A stretch of DNA of 64,000 bases from Galeopsis tetrahit (taxonomy: Eukaryota; Streptophyta; Magnoliopsida; Lamiales; Lamiaceae), in contig OY776131.1 of NCBI GenBank assembly GCA_963675135.1, positions 39,598,732 through 39,662,731 of the forward strand, read 5' to 3'. Below the pieces are notes generated by a model. That model was given only the letters and a program-made list of their open reading frames with translations, was not told the origin of the DNA and made no database searches. The position numbers and the translations under genes were made by a program. Below, in pieces: positions 47,793 through 59,568 of this stretch. Each line of letters begins with the position of its first letter. Position 1 is the first letter of the stretch.

Positions 47793-50700
47793 TTAAAGGC
47801 AGTGAGATCCGTGTGTAAAACCCCACAGCTGCAAAGACAAGAACAGGGGCAACAAAATTGGAGAAATCAGACAACAGGAAAGAATGTATTAATAGGACTA
47901 TTCACACCCAGAAAATTGCTCAATACACCAACATGTACAGCATTTTTAAGCAAGATTAAGAAGGCAGGTCGCTTACCTCGACATCCTTTAATTCAAACTC
48001 GTGATCATGAGCTAAACATTCGTTGCCAAATGTTTCACACGGTCCACTGGTTCCAGATAATCTACAATCGATAACAAAGATCAAAGGTGATGAAATGTCA
48101 TATTCTTTTTTGAGGAAATAAAACATATTTTTTAAACACTAAAAGGATAGGTAGGTAATTTGGTATGTGGAGAAAGAACTTACAAATCTTCGTTTAAACT
48201 TAAGGCAAAGTTAGCACCTCCACCAAGAGCAAGCAAGTCATTCAAGCACAAATAGAAGTATCTGTTTGCACCTGGTCACGTAATGATGGAAATTTGTACA
48301 TTACTTTTGGTTTTTCCGATGCACTAAACATTAAGCACACGCTCAATACATACACATTGGAAAACTCAGCCCCTTTAGAATAAATCATAGGCTCAAACTC
48401 CTTTAAGAGAAAAATACGAAAAAGATAAGGGTATAGAAACATGTGATGTGCTCACCAGTTGGTCTAAATAGCCTTGGTTCACCATATATGGTTGTGAAAA
48501 CAAAACTTTGAACGTTTCCCTGTCCAATAGGTAGTAAATAAGTTTGTGAACAAGCTGCCTATTTGAATGATTTAAAATGAATTTGGTTTAATATAACAAC
48601 ATACTTGATATTTTCTTTTTGCAGTTGGTTTCAAGGGGCAATCGAGTAATCCCCCGAACACAGCCCCCTGCTTATCTCCAGTAATCTGCAAGTAATAGTT
48701 AAAAATGAACAAAGTTTGACAAATGATTTCATGAGTAAATTACAAAATTGGCCCCATATCCATTAGGTGCTGTCAATTTTCTCAATTAAGTCCCATAACT
48801 TTAAAGTGGTACAATTTTAGGCCAATATTGACAAAAAAATTTGTTTTGGATGATAATTTATTTGCACCTTTAAAAAAAATTAATCGAAATTAATACGTCT
48901 GGGTCTCATTATGCCACTAAGCGACAGCTCCCATGCGTGGCACGTGGAAAAATTCTGCAACCTTATCAATATTGGACAAAAATTGCATCATTGTAAAAGT
49001 TATGGGACTTAATTTTGAAAATCGATTCGTGTGGGACTAAAATCACCAACACCCTATAGATACTGGACCAATTTTGCAATTGACTGTGATTTCATATAGC
49101 TGTTTAAAATATGAAGGTTCACAAACCAATAGGCAAGGCCCAGTTAGAGAAGCGCTCTTCCTGAGAAGTGTCTGAAGCGATATACCATGTCTTGCCGTAC
49201 TGCCCTTCATTCAGTAAATTATAAAATGTGCATCAAGACCTCATTATGCAATCACAAAATCAGATAATGTGGACAAATATTAAGTCAAGATTACCTATAT
49301 AAGAGGACCCATTGACGGCCTTTGACTATATTAGGAAGAGATGCCTCAAAGAAGTGATATAAATCTGAAGAAATGAAACGAGATTCGTCCATAAAGCTAG
49401 GCATGGACTTTGCAAAAGAATGAGGAGTAAAAGCATCTTCGTATATATCACTGCTACTTGTGCTTCTCCCAGAGCCAGGTTCAGAACATTCTTCATGAGA
49501 CTTCAAATTATCTTCAGCTTCATACTTGTTGTAGCTTTCTGTATTTCTATCCATGGGTTTATCTTTAAATGAAAAACTTCTGTTTCTCCATTTAAAGGAA
49601 TCTGATCCAGTAGATTTGACCTCATTAGTGTTTGATTTGAACCAACTGAAACTAGCTGACGGGAGAATGGTGGCCAACACAGTAGACTGAGATTTCCCAT
49701 CCTTAGCCTGTGGGCTGGCCTACACATATACTTCTTAGTGTTATAATCTATGTTTAGTGTGAATCATTATTCAGCTTAATTTTGTCATCTGACTTGTAAA
49801 ACCAGTTACAAAATATAATGAATGTATCGTGCAATTGGCATTCCTTTCAAGAAAGACTACAGAGTTTCTGTCTGTTCTCTACTTAAATGAGCTAACTGCA
49901 GATTGTTAAATAACCCATCCAACAAGTTATCACACCCACGAGTTACTCCAATTGCTCCACAAACTATATAGTTCCTCATTTTTTCATTGAGAAAGTTGGG
50001 CCACAAAAAAAAAAAAAACAAATTTGTATAGTATAGAGGCAAAACAGATTAGATAGTTTCCCCAAATTGCATTCATTACTTGAAACTATCATTACATATT
50101 CATCACTAAATATTGCAGTAACTCCTTTTCATCTAAAAATTGATCATTACAAACAGGAGATGAATGTATTCCACAAAATGTAAAAGAGGCCTTTTCCTAG
50201 TACAGCTTTTATTTTTCTTTCTAATCATCAATCAATTGATTCAATAACTAATAATCCATCCGTCCCTTGCTAAGCTTCCCATTTCGCCAAAACGGGCATC
50301 CCAAGCAAAGCTTCCTATTTCCCTTTTTTACAACACACATTATCTCTCCCTACATTTTCTATTTCCCACAGCTCCTCTACTCAACAACCCACTACACATA
50401 TTGTTAGGAATTAATATACAAGAATTAATTCTCCACCAAGTTCGGACTTTTAAATGAGACGGAATTCTTTCATGGTGGTAAGACGGCGCACGAGTGAGGG
50501 GGAGTGTTAGGAATTAATATACAAGAATTAATTCCCCACCTCTCTACAAGTTCGACTTTTAGATGAGACCGAATTCTTTCACATATAATAATATATTCCT
50601 TAATCAATGTTCAAAAAGCAAACGAAAAGCTTAGGGAGTATAAAATATATGCCGAAATTTCGAGCTGGTTACACTTTATCAAATCCATTATTAGATCCCT

Positions 50701-50973
50701 AATCAAATCAGATCAGATGAATTAAGCACTATTGCTGCATCATCAAGTATAATGGACAAACCAAATCTCACATTTCATCAAAAAAACAGAATGTTACTCA
50801 TAGATCAAATAAAAAACACAAATATTGGGTGAAGATCAGTGTAAAACTATAAAGAAAAATGGAGAGCAGAAGGGTACCACGGGTTCTTGATCTACGATGA
50901 CCTCATTAGATGTTTGTGAATCGGAAAAATATCTTGAAAGCCTATCATAAACTTTGTCTTTAACCGCATGCAT
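47793..50973 (-). CDS. TLDc-domain protein (8 exons)
   Basis: Exons in coding order: 50973-50878, 49719-49295, 49199-49127, 48685-48605, 48519-48456, 48271-48184, 48061-47977 and 47828-47793. They total 948 nt (315 aa) with every junction in frame. The first 150 residues are polar and Ser-rich, probably disordered. The TLDc domain runs from about 155 to 309: SLPNIVKGRQWVLLYSTARHG, then GAVFGGLLDCPL, FVFTTIYGEPRLFRPTG, ALGGGANFALSLNEDL, SGPCETFGNECLAH and ELKDVELWGFTH. TLDc proteins of animals protect against oxidative stress and bind the V-ATPase; plant members are little studied. The last exon is only 36 nt (LWGFTHGSHCL-stop). The start ATG is the first of two codons MH in exon 1. No break is seen, so the gene looks intact. 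Confidence 0.9.
50249..50640. repeat. Stowaway-like ends enclosing a duplicated segment
   Basis: Outer ends ATCCATCCGTCCCTTGCTAAG (about 50255) and AAGCTTAGGGAG (about 50638) look like a Stowaway element. Inside, GTTAGGAATTAATATACAAGAATTAATTC followed by CCACC, AAGTTCG, CTTTTA(A/G)ATGAGAC and GAATTCTTTCA occurs twice, at about 50404-50473 and 50507-50582. One copy carries an insertion of CTCTCTA. The core is a direct repeat of unknown origin nested in the MITE. It lies in intron 1 of the TLDc gene. Confidence 0.45.
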
Positions 50974-51276
50974 CCTTTTCTTCTCCTATCCCTTTTTGTT
51001 ATGGAGGATAAAAATATTGTTTTTGAGAAACCCAGATTTAAAATTGGGCATAAGTGAAAGCGAATTTTAATGGAAGAGAGGAAGAAACGAATGTAGAGAG
51101 AAGGACACCGACTCTACACATTCTCTCTCACCAACACCCTACAAACACGGGAACAAATAATTATAACACGTTTCTCTCCAATTAAAATACGCCTCCTCTT
51201 AATTCTTCGTGTTTCCAGGTTGGAGGGTGTAAGATCAAAATCAATTCAAATTTAATTAATTCGAGTTTCGCGTTGC

Positions 51277-51440
51277 TCCAATAATTATGAGTTTGCTTTT
51301 TTATGGAAGTTAAATACCCATCCTTTTTTTCCCCTCCCATGACTCGAACCCAGGACCTAAGGCCAAGGTAGTGGTGCTCTAACCACTTGAGCTATCCCAT
51401 CCAATAATTATGAGTTTGCATCCAATAATTATGAGTTTGC
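51277..51440 (-). mobile_element. tRNA-derived SINE with triplicated target sequence
   Basis: The body is 51297-51399. On the minus strand it reads GGGATAGCTCAAGTGGTTAG (A box), AGCACC, then GGTCCTGGGTTCGAGTC (B box), a GGGAGGGG stretch and an A-rich end. The 20-bp TCCAATAATTATGAGTTTGC flanks it on the left (51277-51296) and on the right (51400-51419), and occurs a third time at 51421-51440. It resembles a tRNA but cannot fold as one over its whole length and is not scored as a tRNA gene. Confidence 0.75.
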
Positions 51441-52201
51441 GTTCATAAGAATTTGACTCGAAAGATTCGTATTTATATAAAATATTTCATACATGAAATA
51501 TAGACAATTAAAGTAAATTTAGAGCAAAAAATTGTGGGTCAAACCTAAGTCAATACGGATTAAACTTAATTAAAATGTATTTTTTCGCTTTCAAATATTG
51601 TTTTACTATATCTCAAAACTACGTTACTTAGACCAAAATATTATGAACACTTCATTTTTTGGGCAAAATTCCTAGAATATTTTTTGATATGTACTAATAC
51701 ACTTTTGATCTTTTAATAACAATATATTGGTCATTGGACAATCCTCGATCCCAAATTTATTTTTTTATTAATTTATATTTATAAAATTATATTGATAATC
51801 GAGTTTAAATAATTTAGACTTAACCAAATTAAACCTGATTTTTTTAATATACATTGGCAAGCTGATTATTTTAAACTCCACCAACTAATTTGAATATCCC
51901 CGTCCCCATGGGAATCCTTTCCAAACAAAGTGAGAATCTCTTCTTATTTTTTTAATGGGACGACTGAAAAGGAAAAAAATAAAATTGTGTATAAAGATTG
52001 TATGGGTTTTAACGTTTGAGACGCTTAACATTCTGTATATATGAAATACTTTCCTCATAAAAAATCATTAGTATCATTTCTTTAACACGAATTTTAATAC
52101 TAAATATAAGTATTAATAGATTTATGTATGAAATATATATATATGTGTGAAAAGTGTAATTAAATATTGTGAGATTCATAAGTAAAAAATTGTGTTGGAA
52201 G
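51441..52201. other. AT-rich spacer, no gene seen
   Basis: AT-rich non-coding sequence between the SINE and the copia element. No frame resembles a protein. Confidence 0.6.
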
Positions 52202-52634
52202 AGAAGAAAATTAGAGAAATTGCATGAATATTACTTAGTGGATGATGCTAAGTAGAAGAATTGTAAAAAACTAATGAAAGAAATTGTTTATAAAATGATC
52301 GGTGATATACATCAAAAAGAATAATACAATATTTATATTATACAAGTGAGACTCATCAATTGATTAAATTTAGGAAGAAGCTTTTGTCTTGTCCAATAAT
52401 CTCTCATGATTGCTCAATATCATCTTTGACAGCAACTTAATTGATTCCGTGAAGTGCTCCCTTAATTCTCAATCAAATCTTTCATATAATCACAGCTGTG
52501 TATTTCCTTATGTTTGGGCAAGACTTGTGGCATCATGGAGATTTGAATTTTGCATTCATACTTCACTACGTTGACCACATTTGTGCCAGTTGTCTTCTTC
52601 GATTTCGTCGGGAGTCTGCTTGTGTTCGTTAATA
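52202..52634 (-). repeat. 3' LTR of the copia element
   Basis: On the plus strand it runs from AGAAGAAAATTAGAGAAATT to GTGTTCGTTAATA. It has 15 bases (near 52440-52455, TTGATTCCGTGAAG) absent from the other LTR. Confidence 0.88.
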
Positions 52635-53800
52635 CACTCCCGTAAACTGTGTCGGGGATGGAGGCACAATTTAGAGCGAAAATAACACAGTGATGACTTA
52701 GACATAGGTTTTATAAATATATCAGCAATTTGACGAGTAGTGGGAACATATTTAGTGACAAGGCGACCACTGGCAACTTGTTCTCGCACAAAATGGTAAT
52801 CTAACTCAATGTGTTTGCTTCGACCATGAAGAACAGGGTTAATAATCATATATAAGACACTCATATTGTCACAGAACATGACAGGAGGATTGTGGAGAGG
52901 AACATTAAGATCTTGCAAGAGAAATGTGAGCCAAGTGAGTTCAGCAGCGGTATGTGCCATAGCACGATACTCAGCTTCCGTGCTAGAATGATCGACCGTG
53001 TTTTTTTTTTTTGCGCACCAAGAGATGAGGCTGTTACCCAAAAAAAGTGCAATAGCCAGTTGTGGATCGACGAGTAAGAGGGCACCCAGCCCAATCTGCA
53101 TCAGAAAAAGCACACAGATCAAGTGTAGAGTTTGAGGTAAACATAAGACCCAAGTGAATAGTGCCTTTCACATATCGTAAAATTCTTCGGACCATTTTGA
53201 GATGAGTTTCAGTTGGTTTATGCATAAATTGAGAAACAAAGTTAATGCAGTAAGCTAAGTCTGGTCGAGTAAGAGTCAAATATTGCAATGCACCAACAAG
53301 ACTACAGTAGTACCGATGATCATGTAAAGTAGAGTCATTTGTTAAGCCCTTGGTTTTTGCTTCAATAGGGGTACTCATTAGTTGGCAATCAAGCATTCCA
53401 CTGCGTTCTAAAATTGTCATGGCATAATGAGTTTGAGATAGATGTAATCCAGAGGTGTTCGAGGTGATTTCAACTCCAAGAAAGTGATGGATAGGTCCGA
53501 GATCCTTCATTGCAAATTCACGACCCAATACATCAATAAAGTCGGATATAAGTTTGGAATTGGACCCTGTAAGAAGCATATCATCTACATACAAGAGCAA
53601 AATTAGTGTGCCATGATCACTGTTAAGAATAAATAGATATGAATCAGTCAGGCTACAAAGAAAACCTTTATGAATTAAAAAATTACTAAACTTGTCAAAC
53701 CAAGCACGTGGGGCCTGTTTTAAACCGTATAAAGAACGATTTAATTTGCAAACATAGTGAGGAAATTGAGAATCAAGCATTCCTGGAGGCTGGTCCATGA
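52556..53800 (-). pseudogene. Copia reverse transcriptase C-part and RNase H
   Basis: Minus-strand frames read KLNRSLYGLKQAPRAWFDKF, LLLYVDDMLLTGS (the intact YVDD active site), GVEITSNTSGLHLSQ, YLTLTRPDLAYCINFVSQFMH and LRYVKGTIHLGL. After a frame change near 53034-53060, at a poly(A/T) run, it continues NSLISWCAKKKNTVDHSSTEAEYRAMA and FCDNMSV, which are copia RNase H. This is the best-preserved part of the element. Confidence 0.9.
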
Positions 53801-53808
53801 ATATCTCT

Positions 53809-55439
53809 TTAGTGACAAGACCATGGAGAAATGCATTTTTTTACGTCTAGTTGGCGAATAGGCCACCCTCGCGATAGGGTAACTGCAATAACCATACGAA
53901 TTGTACTCGGTCGAATTACCGGGGAATATGTTTCATTATAGTCAATCTCGTCTACCTGTTGAAACCCTTTAGCAACAAGACGTGCTTTTAGATGGCCAAG
54001 TGTGCCATCAGCTTTAAGTTTGGTTTTATATACCCACTTGCATCCAATGACATGCATATCTGAAGTACGAGGGACAAGAGTCCACGTCTGGTTGTGATGA
54101 AGAGCATCAAGCTCATCTTGCATGGCTTGGCGCCAACCCTCATGCTTAAGAGCAACTCTAAAGTTGTTAGGTTCACGAGGAACTGTTGCAGCTACTAGGG
54201 TCAGTGCATATTTGGGATTTGGTTTAACAATGCCAGATTTCAAGCGGGTAATCATGTGATGAGTGCAACTCGAATCCCTTGTATCTTGTGGTGAAGGGAC
54301 AAGTGGAGTTTCTGGTGTTGGTGGTGACCCACTTAGTTCAACAACATGGATAAGAGGAAAAGACAGGCTATTATTTTGTGTCTCATTGGAATCAGAAGTG
54401 GTCTCTTCAAAACTAGTGAGCTCTAGAAAAGGGATGGGATCTAGTGAGGGAATATTATTATGCTCGGAAATTATAGGAGCGAGATCTAAAGAGGTGTCAA
54501 AGTTCGAAGTAAGGGGTGGATTTGGAGAGCCAAGGTTAATAATTGGTATGGGTTCTTCCACATGCAGGTATTGTTGTGGGATTTGAGTGGTATTATAAGT
54601 GTTTGGAGATATATTGATTAGTGCAGGATCGTCCAACCATTCATCAAAGTGTTTACTAACTAATGAGGTTGAAGGAGGTTTGGGTGTAATTGATTTATAA
54701 AGGAATGTGAGTTCATCAAACACTACGTGTCGTGACATGAATGTCTTTTGACTAGAAGGATGGTAGCACTTGTATCCTTTGTACTGCTCACTATAGCCTA
54801 TAAAGACACAGAGAACAATTTTAGGATCAAATTTATTGTTTTTCTTATCCCATGTATAAGGAAAACATTTAGACCCAAAAACTCGGAGATGAGAGTAAGT
54901 GGGGTGAACTCCATGCAAAATGTGATTGGGGGAGTCAAAATTTATAGAAGAACTAGGCAATCTATTCATGAGGTAAATTGCAGTAGAAAATGCATTAACC
55001 CAAAATTTAAGAGGTAAACCAGAATGAAAAAGCATAGTCATACCAAGTTCTCTTATAATACGATGTTTACGCTCTACCACGCCAGTTTGTTCAGGGGTGT
55101 AAGGGCATGATATTTGATGCAAAATACCTTCATTTTGGAAATGCGTTTTCAATTTATTGTTAATGAATTCTCCTCCACCATTCGAATGAAAGATTTTGAT
55201 TTTTTTGTCAAATTGTCTATCAACATATTTCTCAAAGGCAAGAAAAACATTAAAAAAATCAGATTTGTTTTTAAGTGGAAAATAAACCATGTATAACGAG
55301 AGAAATCATCTATGAAGTAAGCATAATATCTAAAAGATCTGATTGATAACGTGGGGGAATGACCCCAAAGATCACAATGTATTATGTCAAATATAGAACC
55401 ACTGGAATTCATAGAGGCATTAAAAGGAAGCTTACTCAA
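53809..55439 (-). pseudogene. Copia integrase and reverse transcriptase N-part
   Basis: The integrase core is split between two frames: FDIIHCDLWGHSPTLS and YYAYFIDDFSRYTWFIFHLK (55149-55439), then KIKIFHSNGGGEF and CPYTPEQTGVVERKHR (53809-55290). The second catalytic Asp, in the usual SDNGGEF, reads SNGGGEF here. The downstream part has RVFGSKCF and CVFIGYSEQYKGYKCY, and then the reverse transcriptase start, WKWVYKTKLKADG-like, KARLVAKGFQQ and YSPVIRPSTIR. The frame is lost near 53800. Confidence 0.88.
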
Positions 55440-56546
55440 CTTTCCAAATTGACAACTATCGCAAAAACGTTGTTCTTATTAGAACCTTGAATACTAATAA
55501 AACATTTATTCTTTAGTAATTTAAGAGAAGCTATTTGTGGGTGTCCAAGACGTTGATGCCACACATATGTGGAAGCAGACTGAAATCTATGTGAATAATG
55601 CAATTCTGATGTCTCGGGAATCACGTAGAGGTCACCCTTGCGTCGACCTCTGATCATTACCTGCTTTGTTTCCCGATCCTTGACAAACAAACCATTATTG
55701 TCAAATTCAAATTTTAGTGTAGACTGATCAGTGGGCTGACTAACCGATAACAAATTTATTTTTCAAGGAAGGTACTAATAAGACATCTTTTAAAACAATT
55801 TGGATATTATTTTGTTTGATTGTGCTATCACCTATACCATGAATTGGAATAGATGAACCATCTCCAATCAAAACAGAGTCAGAATCCATATATTGTTTTA
55901 AATTTCTTACCAAACTTATGTTACCTGCCATGTGGTGGGAGGCTCCGGTATCGGTGGTCCATTCTGTCTCAGCCAAAGTGTTATCCAGTGTTAATGCAGC
56001 AAGCGCTTGAGGAATCTCTCTCATTTTTTCCTTTTCACGTAAGTACCACCAGCATATTTTAGCAACATGTCCCTTACCATTGCAATGTTGGCAAGTTTCA
56101 TTCTCATACATTGTTCTTTCTTCTAGTGTCATGCGCCTACAACCTGGAGGAGGAGGGCGACGAGAAGATTCAGACTGATTTAGACGCCCTTGTGCCGCAT
56201 ATGTTTGTCGGCATTGCTGTTGTGGTCGTTGGAAAGAAGTTGCGGCAGGAACTTGAGCTTGAAATCCACGACCGATGGAGTTAAAATCTGAAGGATGGCG
56301 TTGGCGTTGCCCCACAAAGGCAAATGCATTGGTTTGATTTTCTCCTTTATTCCCAACTGAAAACATTTTAGTCAGTGCTTCATGACTCCTCAAGTGATCG
56401 AGTAGTTCGGCAAATGTCGGTCTTGGAGCCTTGAGCATAGTTGTTGTGAAATCAAGGTAAGAAGAGCCAAGACTGGTACATAACATGAAAACCTTGTCTT
56501 CATCTGAGATTGAATGTCCAATTGCGCTAAGAGAATCGTAGATACT
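55436..56546 (-). pseudogene. Copia gag C-part, protease and pre-integrase
   Basis: Minus-strand reading: SISDEDKVFMLCTSLGSSY and FAELLDHLRSHE (gag), the zinc knuckle CQHCNGKGHVAKIC, the protease active site TDTGASHHM, then after a frame change near 55745 the pre-integrase block YVWHQRLGHPQIASLKLL. This joins the N-part of gag across the solo LTR. Confidence 0.88.
56542..56546 (+). repeat. Target duplication of the nested solo LTR, left
   Basis: ATACT, repeated exactly at 57887-57891. Confidence 0.85.
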
Positions 56547-57886
56547 TGTTGGGATATGAATCCTTGAAACAAAGTTATAGTTGATGAGTATGAGTTTTGA
56601 TGGCCAAAAAGCAACTTAAAGTTAATGATATATGTGGTTGAAAGTCATCTTAAGAAGTCATGAAAAATGAGTTTATTGATCTTATATATGTTACTGATCT
56701 GATATGAGAATATATTATGAACTGTTAGGAACTGAGCTGATAATATATTGTATATACAGCTTATAGAATAGGACTTGAATATACTCTTCTGTATGTAGTT
56801 CAGTTGATGTATATATAGGTTTTATATTTGTAAGTTTGTATTATTGTATTCAGCATTGTAAAAGTTCAGAACAGTATAATAGGACAAGATCAGAAGACTC
56901 AGAAGTCTACTCCAAAGTAAGAAGACTATCAAGAGGAGTAAGAATGAAGCTCAGATATATAAGAGAAGTATTCTGATGAAGCGCAGAACAGAAGTTGAGA
57001 ACTGTGCTGACTAGCTCAGAACAGTAAAAGTCAGAACAATAGTTTACTGTGATGAGTTAGTGAAATTAAAGAGTAAGTTTGGAAAACTTATTTAAGGCGT
57101 AACTGAAGATATTTGAAGATATGCTGACTTGGAGATAAGTTTAAAGAAGTCGGTTACAAAAGGATAAGTTACAAGAACGGTTAAGAGTTAGTTGAGAGTT
57201 AGTTTTCACAAACTGCTAACTGTCATACTAAAGTCTATAAATACCGTGTGATCTTCTACTTGTAAAGACTACTGATACTATTGCAATCAAGAGAAAAGAA
57301 GCATTCAAAGGCAAATCAAAGTATTCGAGCAAGAAAGAACTCACAGAGTTTAAAGAAAGATCAAAGAAGAGAAGAAGCCACTATATTGAATTGAAGAATC
57401 AAAGGCTACTACTCAGAGAAGTTTACTTTACTTTTTAGTTTGTGATTTGTTGTAAAACAAGTGTGCTAGTTACTTGTGAAATTACTAGTCGATCGAAGAT
57501 ATATCTGGAGATATAATCGATAAGATCAAAGTCTTAATCTTGGGACTTTAAGCCACAAGAAACTCAAGAAGGAAGAGTTAATAAAATATCACGACTGGAG
57601 TTGTGAGAGTGGATGTAGACATTTGTCGAACCACTATAAATCTTTGTTTTGATTTACTTACTGTTTGATATTTGTTTAAGTGTTTACACATATTAAAGTT
57701 CAAAATCAAAGTTGAGTATAAAACTGAAATTGTAAGTACTGTGCTGACTCAGTAAGAACAGTACTATACAGAACACTATTCCGCATTATACACTCTGATA
57801 TTTTGAAAGATTTTAAAAGTCTATTCACCCCTCCCTTCTAGACTTTTCTAGCTTACTCAATCTTAACACTCAACTTGGGACCAACA
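56547..57886 (+). mobile_element. Solo LTR (1340 bp) of a second copia element
   Basis: Starts TGTTGGGATATGAATCC and ends GACTCAACTTGGGACCAACA-like (CTTGGGACCAACA), with inverted TGTTGG and CCAACA tips. It is flanked by 5-bp ATACT on both sides. A TATA box, CTATAAATA, sits at about 57235-57243. TATTCACCCCTCCCTTCTAGAC near the right end is a wording common at LTR ends of the SIRE/Maximus group. The insertion splits the gag of the host element: its reading resumes on both sides with FKSI then YDSLSAIGHS. No internal region remains, so the two LTRs of the second element recombined. Confidence 0.88.
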
Positions 57887-57891
57887 ATACT

Positions 57892-58326
57892 TTTGAACAT
57901 GCGAATATGCTCAGAGATTGGCGTTGTGATATCTCGCCTAAGAGTCATGAGTTTTTGTCGAAGAGAGTAGGCCCTTTCCTGGGAGTTTTGCGCATAAGCA
58001 TTTTATAGGGCTTTCCAAACTCCAGGAGTGGAGTCAATTCCAAGAATGACAGATACTGCCTCCGTGGTCATAGTGCTTATTAGCCATCCCCGAAGTACTC
58101 GGTTAGTTTTTTTCCATTTTGTATACTCGGGATTTGCCACTGGATCCTTATCAGGTCCTGTTTCGCCTGGTGTCTCTTTTAATGGTGGTGGAGATTTACC
58201 TGTAATGTGATTAGAGAGATCGTTGGCTTCGGGAAGGGCCAACGCTTGTTCACGCCATTTTAGGTAATTGGATTGTTCAAGTCTTTGTGTAATGAAATTT
58301 GAAACGACAATTTTGAGACTTGTCAT
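57892..58326 (-). pseudogene. Copia gag N-part
   Basis: Minus-strand frame from MTSLKIVVSNFITQRL, with NYLKWREQALAL and WKKTNRVLRGWLISTM, to VWKAL, an in-frame TAA, then NAYAQNSQERAYSLRQKLM and ISEHIRMFKSI up to the solo LTR. This is the usual copia gag (UBN2 family) start. Confidence 0.85.
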
Positions 58327-58440
58327 TTTGGTGATTTTGATCTGTATATGAGGGTGGAGGACTGGACTGGAAGAAATATTTGTTTTGGTGTAATCTGAAA
58401 ATGAGTTTTGTGAGATTTTGTTTTTGAATTTTGATCACCA

Positions 58441-58456
58441 GATGGCTCTGGTACCA
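58441..58456 (-). other. Primer-binding site of the copia element
   Basis: On the minus strand TGGTACCAGAGCCATC directly follows the 5' LTR. It differs by one base from the common plant copia site TGGTATCAGAGC, complementary to initiator-Met tRNA. Confidence 0.8.
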
Positions 58457-58875
58457 AGAAGAAAATTAGAGAAATTGCATGAATATTACTTAGTGGATGA
58501 TGACTAAGTAGAAGAATTATAAAAAACTAATGAAAGAAACTGTTTATAAAATGATCGGTGATATATAGCAAAAGGAATAATACAATATTTATACTATACA
58601 AGTGAGACTCGTCAATTGATTAAATTTAGGAAGAAGCTTTTGTCTTGTCCAATAATCTCGCATGATTGCTCAATATCATCTTTGACAGCAACTTAAGCTC
58701 CCTTAATTCTCAATCAAATCTTCCATATAATCACAGTTGTGTATTTCCTTATGTTTGGGCAAGACTTGTGGCATCATGGAGATTTGAATTTTGCATTCAT
58801 ACTTCACTACGTTGACCACATTTGTGTCGGTTGTCTTCTTCGGTTTCGTCGGGAGTCTGCTTGTGTTCGTTAATA
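58457..58875 (-). repeat. 5' LTR of the copia element
   Basis: 419 bp, the partner of 52202-52634, adjacent to the primer-binding site. Confidence 0.88.
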
Positions 58876-59568
58876 GAAAGTATAATAATATATATAATAA
58901 AATTAAACAACCCGATTATTCTATACTTGAGAGATGAATTAAAAAAATACTACATAAACTCATATTATTTGAGAATTAATTTAAAACTAACTTGAGTGTC
59001 AAAGATTGGTAATCGAAAACCACTTTTTGTATTTCTTTTTTCAGGTTTTATGAAGACTCAAATCGTTTGCCGGAATAAATCAAACCGTTCAGTTTGTGTA
59101 TTAGTATTTTTAATATATTAAATCCGTGATTTTACATTCATCAAAATATAAGAATGACCGGTCTGATATTTGGACAAAATAAGTAATTAATTTTTAATTG
59201 AATTCTGATGTGTGCTTTGAGTCCGAAATCTATATTTATATTTTATACTATAACATGTGATACTTTTCAAATAAAGTACAGTACTATATAAAATTTACAC
59301 GAAAGTATTTTTCTATCTTAAATTATAGTCTATCACAAACTTTTGTGTCTTGATTTTGGACAGCCCAATCAAACTTTGAACACCCAATTTGGGAAAAAGC
59401 ACGGTGCAAATCAAAGGATATTGCTGTTTCAGTTTTAAGCACCTACATTAATTTATTTTTCTCAAAAAAAAAACTGCCCACATTAATTTATAAGGCAATA
59501 TACATAGATTATAAAATGAGATAAAAACCCTTCTCAAATAACCATATCTACATAACTACCCCAAACTC
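58876..59568. other. AT-rich spacer and 3' region of the polyol transporter gene
   Basis: Non-coding. The part nearest 59568 is probably the transporter 3' UTR (minus strand). Nothing else is recognised. Confidence 0.55.

Larger units (their letters stand above)
52202..58875 (-). mobile_element. Ty1/copia LTR retrotransposon, decayed, with a nested solo LTR
   Basis: The LTRs are at 52202-52634 (3', 433 bp) and 58457-58875 (5', 419 bp). They differ by a 15-base deletion, a one-base insertion and scattered substitutions. Next to the 5' LTR the minus strand reads TGGTACCAGAGCCATC (58456-58441), the usual copia initiator-Met tRNA primer site with one change. The flanks GGAAG (left) and GAAAG (right) could be a mutated 5-bp target duplication. 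The order gag, protease, integrase, reverse transcriptase, RNase H is that of copia. There are at least five frame breaks and one in-frame stop. Without the nested LTR the element would be about 5.3 kb. Confidence 0.93.

Noticed and set aside
51297..51399. Possible tRNA gene on the minus strand
   Set aside because: It has A and B boxes but lacks a matching acceptor stem, carries a GGGAGGGG and A-rich tail and is flanked by 20-bp direct repeats, so it is a SINE.
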